64,000 bases of DNA, taken from the NCBI RefSeq assembly GCF_002929275.1, contig NZ_PJIK01000006.1, positions 62,001-126,000 of the forward strand, in the 5' to 3' direction. A program made the translations under genes and the position numbers. The notes below the pieces were generated by a model. That model searched no databases, was not told where the DNA came from, and saw nothing but the letters and a program-made list of their open reading frames with translations. Positions 44,172 to 51,518 of the stretch are shown here, piece after piece. Numbering within the stretch: position 1 is the stretch's first letter; each line of letters starts with the position of its first letter. The stretch comes from Arthrobacter sp. ZGTC131 (GTDB taxonomy: Bacteria; Actinomycetota; Actinomycetes; Actinomycetales; Micrococcaceae).

Positions 44172-44434
44172 CGGATCGCCGTCTCAAAGCGCGCGGGAAG
44201 ACGTCAGCGAAGGGAGCACAATTGGTCGCAGCCTGCCCGGTGTGTGGGCATGAAGCCTGGCCGATTGCCTACGGCATGGTGGATTCGAGAGCAAGGAAGG
44301 AGAACCCCAAGACTGAGTTTGCGGGGTGCGTCGTGGTCGTGGAGCGGAGAGCCGATCCGTCTACAGGCGAGGTAACAAGTGGAAGGCCGAAGTGGGCCTG
44401 CCAAAACGCCGCCTGCGGGTATCGGTGGTGGTGA
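44168..44434 (+). CDS. Small zinc-ribbon protein (copy 2)
   Basis: About 88 residues, starting at GTG 44168 that overlaps the stop of copy 1 by 4 nt (a frame from 44150 is also open). CPVCGHEAWPIAYGMVDSRA, ENPKTEFAGCVVVVERRADP, WACQNAACGYRWW. Four zinc-ligand cysteines are kept; the extra cysteines of copy 1 are not. Tandem, coupled paralogues suggest a heterodimer or dosage. Function unknown. Confidence 0.83.
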   Translation: MTDRRLKARGKTSAKGAQLVAACPVCGHEAWPIAYGMVDSRARKENPKTEFAGCVVVVERRADPSTGEVTSGRPKWACQNAACGYRWW

Positions 44435-44464
44435 CGGAGCGGGTACGGAGAATCGCGCCGGCAG

Positions 44465-44929
44465 TTATGAGGGGCGAGGCTGCTCGTCGTAGACGGCGAG
44501 CAGCCTCCTGGCTTTCTCGTACTTGTCGGCCAATTCCGCCCGCTTCTCAGGATCTAACCGCCCCGTCCGCTTAGGATCGGTGTTATCTTCGATGTCGGCC
44601 AGTTTCACAGCTGAGGCAATGGGGTTGTTCCGAATCGCCTCGTAATAGCCGTCGCCCTTGTTGTCATCGGTGCGCGTGAGCAGGACGACGGCTTGGACTA
44701 CCTCTTCACTGATGCCAGCGGCCGCCAGATCCTTGGCTGTGACGCCGCAGTCCTCGATGACGTCGTGCAGCCAAGCGGCGGCGACCTGCTTGGGGTCATT
44801 CAACCTCGCGGCCACCCGCCGAGGATGCTCGATGTATGGAACACCGATCTTGTCCGTCTGGAAGCGGTGTGCGATGGTCGCGATCGCCTTTGCCGCAGCA
44901 ACTTCTGACTTGGCTTCGTGATTTCCCAT
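44465..44929 (-). CDS. HD-domain phosphohydrolase (RelA/SpoT hydrolase-like)
   Basis: About 154 residues. HD motifs: AHRFQTDKIG, YIEHPRRVAARL, AWLHDVIEDCG (HD plus ED as in SpoT/MESH1), and VKLADIEDNTDP. That is the full metal site of small alarmone hydrolase-like proteins. MGNHEAKS at 44929 follows AAGGGG; the longer 44992 start is less likely. Probable function: Mn-dependent hydrolysis of (p)ppGpp or a related nucleotide, to be taken as family inference. Confidence 0.85.
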   Translation of the reverse strand: MGNHEAKSEVAAAKAIATIAHRFQTDKIGVPYIEHPRRVAARLNDPKQVAAAWLHDVIEDCGVTAKDLAAAGISEEVVQAVVLLTRTDDNKGDGYYEAIRNNPIASAVKLADIEDNTDPKRTGRLDPEKRAELADKYEKARRLLAVYDEQPRPS

Positions 44930-45078
44930 TGGGAGCCCCTTTCCGGGCCATCGGCCCGTCTTCAACGACACTGGCAGACTATCAACGGCCACTGACAGTA
45001 CGGGTTACCTCCGGGCCGCAAGAATGTCAGTGCGGGCGCCGACAATGGGTGCATCGGTCAGCAATGAAAGGAGCCGGC

Positions 45079-45546
45079 ATGATGCATACGATCACCCGTC
45101 CCGAGACCACTCTGGAACTGATGCTGGATCTTCAGCCTGAGGAAGCGCTGGAGTGGAAAGCTCAGGTGAATCAGCAGTGCACAGATTGGCAGGACGTCGA
45201 GTCGGCCACCCATCTGGTCGCGCTTATTCAGGGCATTTCTCGTGACGGCGACTGGCTCGTCGTGCAAACGAAGGGCCTAAATGGACTGCCGATCGGGCGC
45301 TATGCCCAGGCCATGAACTCAGGCAGCGGCTACCAGGTGGAGGTTGCCCAGATATGCCGCGGTACCACACGCAACTGGCGTGTGGGTTTGGGTTCGGCGT
45401 CAGATGAGGCCGGCAACAGGCCCTTCGGAGGGGTCGCTGCTTCGCAGAACCTGACTTTGGCCGGAACCTCGGAGGTAATCGTGTCCTGGCTGAACGGCCA
45501 CGGTCTTCCGCTTGGGTACGGGGCGGCACTTCACGTTTATCAATGA
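45079..45546 (+). CDS. Hypothetical protein, 155 aa
   Basis: Begins MMHTITRPETTLELMLDLQP after a strong AAAGGAG site 5 nt before ATG 45079. Alternating strands: TDWQDVESATHLVALIQGIS, DWLVVQTKGLNGLPIGRYAQ, GYQVEVAQICRGTTRNWRVG. The last 30 residues are hydrophobic beta (LAGTSEVIVSWLNGHGLPLG). No signal peptide. No family recognised. Convergent with the AddA-like gene, 18 bp apart. Confidence 0.7.
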   Translation: MMHTITRPETTLELMLDLQPEEALEWKAQVNQQCTDWQDVESATHLVALIQGISRDGDWLVVQTKGLNGLPIGRYAQAMNSGSGYQVEVAQICRGTTRNWRVGLGSASDEAGNRPFGGVAASQNLTLAGTSEVIVSWLNGHGLPLGYGAALHVYQ

Positions 45547-45564
45547 GCCGAGCCGCCCGCGCCG

Positions 45565-48500
45565 TTACTTCACCGTCAGAGATTGGTCATGGATCTCGCT
45601 GATTTCGTAAACACTGCCCAGTGCCGGGAAATGGATCAGTGTCCGCAGCACGGGCTTCCCGGTCGCGGCGAGGAGGGCGTCCCGGTATGCGGCCATCTGG
45701 CCAAGGTACTTGTCGCGGACATGGCCCTCGGGGTCGTTTCCCGGGTAGGTCTTGTGATCAACGAGCACGAATCCGTCGGGTCCTTCCAACAGCAGGTCAA
45801 TCCAGCCTTCCATGACCTGGTTCTCAGGCCGCCAGCCGATCGCGGCTTCGCGGTGCCTGACCCAGCCGGGGAATTCCGCGTCCAGATACAACTCGAACCT
45901 CAGTCCTGCAGTGAGCAACAGTGACGGGTCGATCGTTCCCTCCACCTGCCAGCGTTTGACTATACGCTCGGCGAGGTTCCGCTGCTCAATCGGGTCGAGC
46001 ACCGAGAACTGCGTCCCGAGGTAGGCGTGCACGGCGCTGCCGACTGCGCCCCAGTCGTCCGATCCGTGCTCCGCAAGCCGGGGACCGAGTTCTGCCACAG
46101 CATTGACCGAGGCTGCGTGTCCGGCGGAATCCAGGGAGGACGCTGCGAAGCGTGCCGGACGTGGCACGATGGTCGGTAGATCAACGGGCACATCGGAGAA
46201 CTGGGGCATCCAGGCTGCAGCCGCAAGTGACGCGTCTACGGGGTCGAGTTCTTCTACTCGTGCTGGAAGGATCGTCCCTTCTGCAACCAGGATGGCACCG
46301 TCCGAGCTGTCTCCGTCGCCGGGCGACCACGACACGAGCGACGGAACACCCAGCTTGTTCAGCAGCCCCGGCGCCGTTGTCTGGCCGGTAAGAACGGTGG
46401 TTTCGACGGCGCGGGTCATGCCCACATACATGAGCCTGGTCATGTTCCGGCGGTCGCGTTCCTCAGCACGGCTCGCCACGTCGCTCGTCTTTCCCCGCGC
46501 ATCGAGCGTAGACCCGTTGTAGGGGAAAGGGCTGGGCCAAAAACGGATCCAGCGGCCGGCCAGTGGCCGGGCCAGGTCGAAGGCGCCGTCCTGTTCTACT
46601 GCTGCGCCAAACGCCGCGAACCTCAGGTCCTTATCAAGCCCCTCCAAGATGACGACAGGCCATTCGAGTCCCTTGGCTTGGTGATAGGTGAAGACGTTGA
46701 CAACGTCACTTCCGGCGTTGTCGGCGGACCGCTGTTCCTCTGAGCCGAAGAACGTGAGGAAGCCGCGGAGGGTTGCGGGTGATCGAAGTGCGAGGCAGCG
46801 CTCATAGTACGTCTTGATGACACCGCGGACGGCGTCCAGGTTTCGCAGCCGGGTGGCGGGGGAAGACCATCCAACAATCAAGCGGGGCAGGCCGAGTGCA
46901 CCCACCACAGCCTCGAAGACCTCCGTAGGCGTGGCTGTTGCTGCCCGTTCACGGAGGGCAGCCAAGGCTCGGACAACGGGGTCCTCTTTCCACCTTCCGA
47001 GTACGGGCTCAGCATCTGCGGCCGACAGCAGCTCCTGTTGCCAGGTTGCGTTAGCGGAGTGCCCCGGGTGTAGGGCCACAACCTCGGCGAGGGCGACGGT
47101 GTCGTACCCGTCAGCTACGAACGCCAGGCCTGCGCGGGCCAGCTGCACTTCCCGGGAGTCGGACAGCATGCGCGGATTGCGGCTGGCGCGGATTCCCAAC
47201 TCATGGAGTGCTGCCGAAAGTGCCACGCAGTCGGCGTTTGACCGGGCCAGCACCGCGACGTCGCTGGGGTTCAGCTCTGGCCGGCGCGCCAACATGGCCG
47301 CCACGCCGGCCGCTGTTGCCTTCAGCCGTTCGCCGTCGTTCGTCTGCGGCCGCGTCCAGGCCTCCAGCGTGCCGGGCGACCAGTCAGAGTGTGCGTCCGG
47401 GAGATCGAGGTGGACGGTCGCGGCCGGCATGCCGTGCAGTTCGAACACCGGCTCGAACACAGCGTTGCTCAGGTCAACGACGGCCTGGTGGGAACGCCAC
47501 GTATGGGACAGCTGCTCCCGGCGGCTCACTTCCTTGACCACAGCCTCCATGAGCTCGGGGTCCGTGCCCCGGAACTCGTAAATGGCCTGCTTGGGGTCGC
47601 CCACCCAGACGGCCTCCTCTACAAGCCTGCTGAGCTGAAGAAAGAGCTCCAATTGAAGGGGGCTGGTGTCCTGGAACTCGTCCACCACCAGGAAGCGGAT
47701 GCGGGATGGGAAGGAGCGGCGGAAGGCCTCATTCTCCCGGGCAAGCTTCAGCACCAGGGTCTCCTGGTCTACGAAGTCCATGAGCCCGTGCAGCCGTTTG
47801 AAGTCTGAGTAGGCGGTGAGGCATTCTTCAGCGCAGGCAAACATCCGCCTAATGTACTGCTCCAGGTCATCGTGGAAGGCGGGGTTGGCGAGGAGGCCTT
47901 CCTTGATGGCGCCGGTGACAGGGGCAAAGAGTGCTTTGACCGCGGTCGGCGCTGCAGACCCCACAACCCCTCGCCAGGTCTCCCAGGAGATGTCCTCCAC
48001 GGGGCCCATGGAGGCAATCTTGTGGAGGATCTTGGGCACGTGTTCGGTAAAGATGGCCGACGTCGTGGTCACCTTCTTCCCGGCAGGCGTCTTGCCATCG
48101 CGGACCATGGCGTCAAGATCGGGCACGGTGCCGCGCAGGGACCGCAGCCACTCGCTGCGTTCATCTGCGCCGGGAGCGTCCAGCAGTTCGCGGAGTCCGG
48201 TCCAGGACCGTTCCGCGCAGGCTGCCAGTTCCTCCGCTCCGAGCAGGTTGGTCCGGGCGGCATCCACGATGGCCCGCACAGTCTCCTGCCATGTTGTCGC
48301 GTCCCGTGCTCCGCTGCCGTCGGTCCCCATGCGCCGCGCGATGGGCAGGAGGCTGGGGGCGTGCTCGGCCAGGACTTCATCCGTGGCCAGGCGGAAGATA
48401 CTGGCGAGTTGCTCCTCGCCGATGACTTCAAGGGCAGGGGACAGTCCGGCGTCGATGGCGTGTTCCTGCAGCAGCTGGCCGCACACGCTGTTGACCGTGC

Positions 48501-48765
48501 CGATAAGGCTCGCGGGCAGCTGCTGGGAGGCGAGCCGCAGCGCGGCGGCGGACCCGGTGTCGTCCGTTGCGTCTGCTTGCTCAAGGAGACGGGCCGCGAT
48601 CCGTTCGCGCAGCTCTCCGGCCGCCTTCTTAGTGAACGTGGTGGCCATGACGGCTCCCGCCGGCAGCCCGGCGGAGATCTGGTCGACAATCTTGCCGGTG
48701 AGTGTGAATGTCTTCCCGGTGCCGGCACTCGCCGAAACCATGGTGACGTTGTCCAGCAGGTTCAT
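45565..48765 (-). CDS. AddA-like UvrD helicase-RecB nuclease
   Basis: 1066 residues. SF1 helicase: Walker A GTGKT (15-19), motif II VDEFQD (361-366), motif III GDPKQAIYEFRG (389-400), motif V with YHQAKGLEWPVVILEG (694-709), motif VI RLMYVGMTRA (777-786). C-terminal RecB-type nuclease: H913 in GSAVHAYL, D990 in GWID, D1003-x-K1005 (VDHK), Q1023 in YLGQMAAY. Thus an active helicase and nuclease, AddA-like. ATG 48765 overlaps the AddB-like stop by 4 nt (ATGA). Actinobacteria normally use AdnAB/RecBCD, so an AddAB-like pair in an accessory context is notable. Likely end resection or foreign-DNA degradation. Confidence 0.9.
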   Translation of the reverse strand: MNLLDNVTMVSASAGTGKTFTLTGKIVDQISAGLPAGAVMATTFTKKAAGELRERIAARLLEQADATDDTGSAAALRLASQQLPASLIGTVNSVCGQLLQEHAIDAGLSPALEVIGEEQLASIFRLATDEVLAEHAPSLLPIARRMGTDGSGARDATTWQETVRAIVDAARTNLLGAEELAACAERSWTGLRELLDAPGADERSEWLRSLRGTVPDLDAMVRDGKTPAGKKVTTTSAIFTEHVPKILHKIASMGPVEDISWETWRGVVGSAAPTAVKALFAPVTGAIKEGLLANPAFHDDLEQYIRRMFACAEECLTAYSDFKRLHGLMDFVDQETLVLKLARENEAFRRSFPSRIRFLVVDEFQDTSPLQLELFLQLSRLVEEAVWVGDPKQAIYEFRGTDPELMEAVVKEVSRREQLSHTWRSHQAVVDLSNAVFEPVFELHGMPAATVHLDLPDAHSDWSPGTLEAWTRPQTNDGERLKATAAGVAAMLARRPELNPSDVAVLARSNADCVALSAALHELGIRASRNPRMLSDSREVQLARAGLAFVADGYDTVALAEVVALHPGHSANATWQQELLSAADAEPVLGRWKEDPVVRALAALRERAATATPTEVFEAVVGALGLPRLIVGWSSPATRLRNLDAVRGVIKTYYERCLALRSPATLRGFLTFFGSEEQRSADNAGSDVVNVFTYHQAKGLEWPVVILEGLDKDLRFAAFGAAVEQDGAFDLARPLAGRWIRFWPSPFPYNGSTLDARGKTSDVASRAEERDRRNMTRLMYVGMTRAVETTVLTGQTTAPGLLNKLGVPSLVSWSPGDGDSSDGAILVAEGTILPARVEELDPVDASLAAAAWMPQFSDVPVDLPTIVPRPARFAASSLDSAGHAASVNAVAELGPRLAEHGSDDWGAVGSAVHAYLGTQFSVLDPIEQRNLAERIVKRWQVEGTIDPSLLLTAGLRFELYLDAEFPGWVRHREAAIGWRPENQVMEGWIDLLLEGPDGFVLVDHKTYPGNDPEGHVRDKYLGQMAAYRDALLAATGKPVLRTLIHFPALGSVYEISEIHDQSLTVK

Positions 48766-51395
48766 GAGTAGTCCCCTTTTAGTCCACACAGGCTGCCGAA
48801 GTCGCAGTACCTGCAGTTAGGCTTCACGTGAAGGCGGCCGCTGTCCTCGGCGTTCGCCGCGGCATCGGGTTCGTCATCGGCCAGGGCGTTGGCTGCCGGC
48901 GCCGTTGCGGTAACCCGTCCCGCAAGCACTTCCTCGACCGTGAATTCAATCGCCCGCATGGTCTGCTGCCACAGTTGCGAGGGGTCTTGGCTGGGCTGGA
49001 TCGGGGAACCGAATTCCGGGTGGGCCGATGCGAACCTTCCCTGCTTGAGCATGAAATAAGCGGTGGGTGAGTCCGGCGGCAACTCGTCAGGGCTGAAGGC
49101 CCACTGATATAGGGCTAGCTGAAGGGCCTCCCCGCGCTGAATTTCCTCGCGACGGTACTTCTCGCCGTTGGTCCACTTGAGATCAACGACGACGGTCCGG
49201 CCCGCAGCGTCGATGCCGACCGCGTCCGCCCGGCCCGTGACGGGGACCGTGTAGTTGTTTCCCCCTGCGGTGAAGTGCAATTCTTTTTCGAAGCCCTTTT
49301 CCATCTCCTGCAGCACTACACCGCCGCGCTGCAGCTGTTCAAAGAAGGTCATGACGGTGGTTTCGACGGTGGCACGCACACCGGCCAGACGGCTCTTTTG
49401 GCCGGGCAGCAGCAGCTCTGAGGCAAGCTGCGGCAAGAGGCGGTCGACGGCAGTCCTTACCTCGTCCTGCTCCGGAACCGCCCGGTGTTCGGCCCGGAGC
49501 TGGACCTGTAGTACCTCAGCAACCTTGTGGGCGAAGATCCCGAGCATCTGGTTGTCGGTCGGCACACTAGCAGCGGCAGGGACGCGGAGGCGAGATTTGT
49601 GCTTGAGCACCCATGCCAGCGAGCAGCCGAGCAGCGTGGACAACTGCGTCGAGGAGAGACTGTCCGTGACGAACGCAGGGTTAGGTCCGACGTCGTGCAC
49701 GGCCAGTGGTGCGACGGGGCGGTGCTGGGCGACCGGAGCGAGCTGCATCTGACGGCCTGCGAGAGACCAGAGGCCGGTGGCGTCAGTGAGTGCTCCGGGC
49801 CTGCGCCCGAGCCGGTCGAGACGGTCAGAGAGGGACTCCTCGGCTTGGCTCGGCTGTGCAGCGGCGAAAGCCTCCAGCAGCGGATTGCCTTGCTCCCGCT
49901 CGCCGTCGCGCTGTTCGATCTGAACGAGGACCAGGTCTCCGGCCCGGCTGGCGGCAGCGAGAGTCTGGCCGATCTCCAAGGCGCTGATGTCTTCCGGCGT
50001 TGGCAGGAACACACCCACCCGGGACAGGACTTCGATGTCGTGGGCATCCCAGCGTCGGACGGACGGCGTCCGGCTACTTTGGAAACCCCACCAGATCACT
50101 TGGTCAACGTCGTCAGTCAGCTCGGCCAGATGACCGAGCCGCAACCATGGTGCAGCTTCTGCCGGCTTGAGCGCACCCGACGAAGGGGTTATGACGGCTG
50201 CGATGATGCGGCGCAGATCCCGGCGCGAGACGCGCGGGAACGGTGCCACGAGTGCCAGGATCCGCTGCAACAGGGAAGCGGTGGCCTTGGCGGAGTCGTC
50301 TTTGGAGGCACGGGCGCGCAAGCGGCCCACGAGCCATCCTGCCCTTTCAGCAAGCTCAGTGCCGCTCACGCCGTTGTCCTCGATGAGAAGACCAGTGCAA
50401 AAGAGTCGGTCCAGCGCAGCCGCGAGGTCGGGACCGAGATGCTCGTCGGCGGCGATGGCAGAGATAGCAGCAGTCCACGCTTCGCCTCCGGTCCCCGGCT
50501 CTGCCCTCAGAGCCCCAAGAAGGTGGCGGGCGGCAGCCCCTCGCACCGGTGAGCCCGGAAGGGTCAGAAGCTCGGCGAGGAGCTGAACGTCGGCCGGAGC
50601 CCAGATGACTTCGAAAAAGAGCGGAATGAGCTGGTCCTGGGGACGCCAGACGGATGGAGCGCCTGCGCCGACAGCCGGCAGGCCGTAGCCCGCGAGATAG
50701 GCGTCCAGGACGGCAGTGTTGTCGGAGGATACGACGGCGGTTCGTTGATTATCTCCGGCCGCGAGCCACCGCGCGCTGTGTTCCGCGGCCTCCCACTCTG
50801 TTTCAGCGGTGAAAATCGTCAGCCGTGGCTGGCGGCCTGCGGGCACGGCTTCACTGACTTGGACTCCACGGTCCCGCAGCTTGCCGATGATGCACCGCCA
50901 GACGTGTGGGAATGTGCTCTCAGCGTGCTGAAGTACAAGCTCGTCGATGCCGAGCGGCAGGGGCGAGTCTAGCGCCGTTACCAGCTCGGCGACGTCATCG
51001 GACAAGGAGGGCGCGAGCTGCCCATACGCGCTTTCCGCTGCCGCCAGCGTCCGCAGCAACGGAGAGGGTTCCGGCATGCCTGGCTGCCACTCGGGGAGCG
51101 AGCCCTCCCAGCCGTTAGCGACGGCGTCGTCACGCGCGGCGAGCAGCTCCTGCGCCGTGGACCACGGGTCAACCTCGAACGAGTCGTGGAACCACGCATC
51201 CGGGGAGTCAACGGACCGAAGCCGCTCCAGGTACTGGCTGACACGCTCGGCGTGCCCGGTGTCAGGGCGGGTGATTCCCAAACGTGTCTGCAGCAGGGCC
51301 GTGAAGTTTTTTCGGCCCACGCGGATTTGGTTCAGACCTGGCTGGGTGTATGCCCACGGGGCCCGGTCGAGGTGCCACCCGAACTCAATCTTCAT
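48762..51395 (-). CDS. AddB-like nuclease with 4Fe-4S cysteines
   Basis: 877 residues. N-terminal UvrD/AddB-like fold without a recognisable Walker A, as in AddB. C-terminal nuclease: D724 in TGRADAVGID, D738-x-K740 in VVVDLKW, Q759-x3-Y763 in LQLALYQ. The four iron-sulfur cysteines of AddB/Cas4 are in place: C591 (LLGCSLAWVL) and C861, C864, C870 (CRYCDFGSLC). Promoter-like site at 51434-51456, then ~40 nt leader. Coupled to the AddA-like gene by a 4-nt overlap, so the two form a heterodimeric helicase-nuclease. Confidence 0.9.
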   Translation of the reverse strand: MKIEFGWHLDRAPWAYTQPGLNQIRVGRKNFTALLQTRLGITRPDTGHAERVSQYLERLRSVDSPDAWFHDSFEVDPWSTAQELLAARDDAVANGWEGSLPEWQPGMPEPSPLLRTLAAAESAYGQLAPSLSDDVAELVTALDSPLPLGIDELVLQHAESTFPHVWRCIIGKLRDRGVQVSEAVPAGRQPRLTIFTAETEWEAAEHSARWLAAGDNQRTAVVSSDNTAVLDAYLAGYGLPAVGAGAPSVWRPQDQLIPLFFEVIWAPADVQLLAELLTLPGSPVRGAAARHLLGALRAEPGTGGEAWTAAISAIAADEHLGPDLAAALDRLFCTGLLIEDNGVSGTELAERAGWLVGRLRARASKDDSAKATASLLQRILALVAPFPRVSRRDLRRIIAAVITPSSGALKPAEAAPWLRLGHLAELTDDVDQVIWWGFQSSRTPSVRRWDAHDIEVLSRVGVFLPTPEDISALEIGQTLAAASRAGDLVLVQIEQRDGEREQGNPLLEAFAAAQPSQAEESLSDRLDRLGRRPGALTDATGLWSLAGRQMQLAPVAQHRPVAPLAVHDVGPNPAFVTDSLSSTQLSTLLGCSLAWVLKHKSRLRVPAAASVPTDNQMLGIFAHKVAEVLQVQLRAEHRAVPEQDEVRTAVDRLLPQLASELLLPGQKSRLAGVRATVETTVMTFFEQLQRGGVVLQEMEKGFEKELHFTAGGNNYTVPVTGRADAVGIDAAGRTVVVDLKWTNGEKYRREEIQRGEALQLALYQWAFSPDELPPDSPTAYFMLKQGRFASAHPEFGSPIQPSQDPSQLWQQTMRAIEFTVEEVLAGRVTATAPAANALADDEPDAAANAEDSGRLHVKPNCRYCDFGSLCGLKGDYS

Positions 51396-51433
51396 TTTTA
51401 TCCCCGATGCATTGGCTGGTGGTCGTTTCTATC

Positions 51434-51456
51434 ACGCTAGCTGCAGGGTCCGACAA
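51434..51456 (-). promoter_or_regulatory. PafBC-type (RecA-independent) DNA-damage promoter, AddB/AddA-like genes
   Basis: Minus strand: TTGTCGGAC, 8 nt (CCTGCAGC), TAGCGT. This agrees with the known actinobacterial consensus tTGTCRGtg-N8-TAnnnT (7 of 9 in the -35 part; TA...T in the -10). About 38 nt from the ATG at 51395. The same -35 word recurs at 54188-54210. Confidence 0.7.
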
Positions 51457-51518
51457 ATGTGTCTCACCGCAGACGCTGACCCTGGCATCCGTGCGCAGCA
51501 GCCTCTTTGCGGAGGACC

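Noticed and set aside
14422-44434. Zinc-ribbon copies as part of a mobile element
   Set aside because: No shared flanks, inverted repeats or transposase near any copy.
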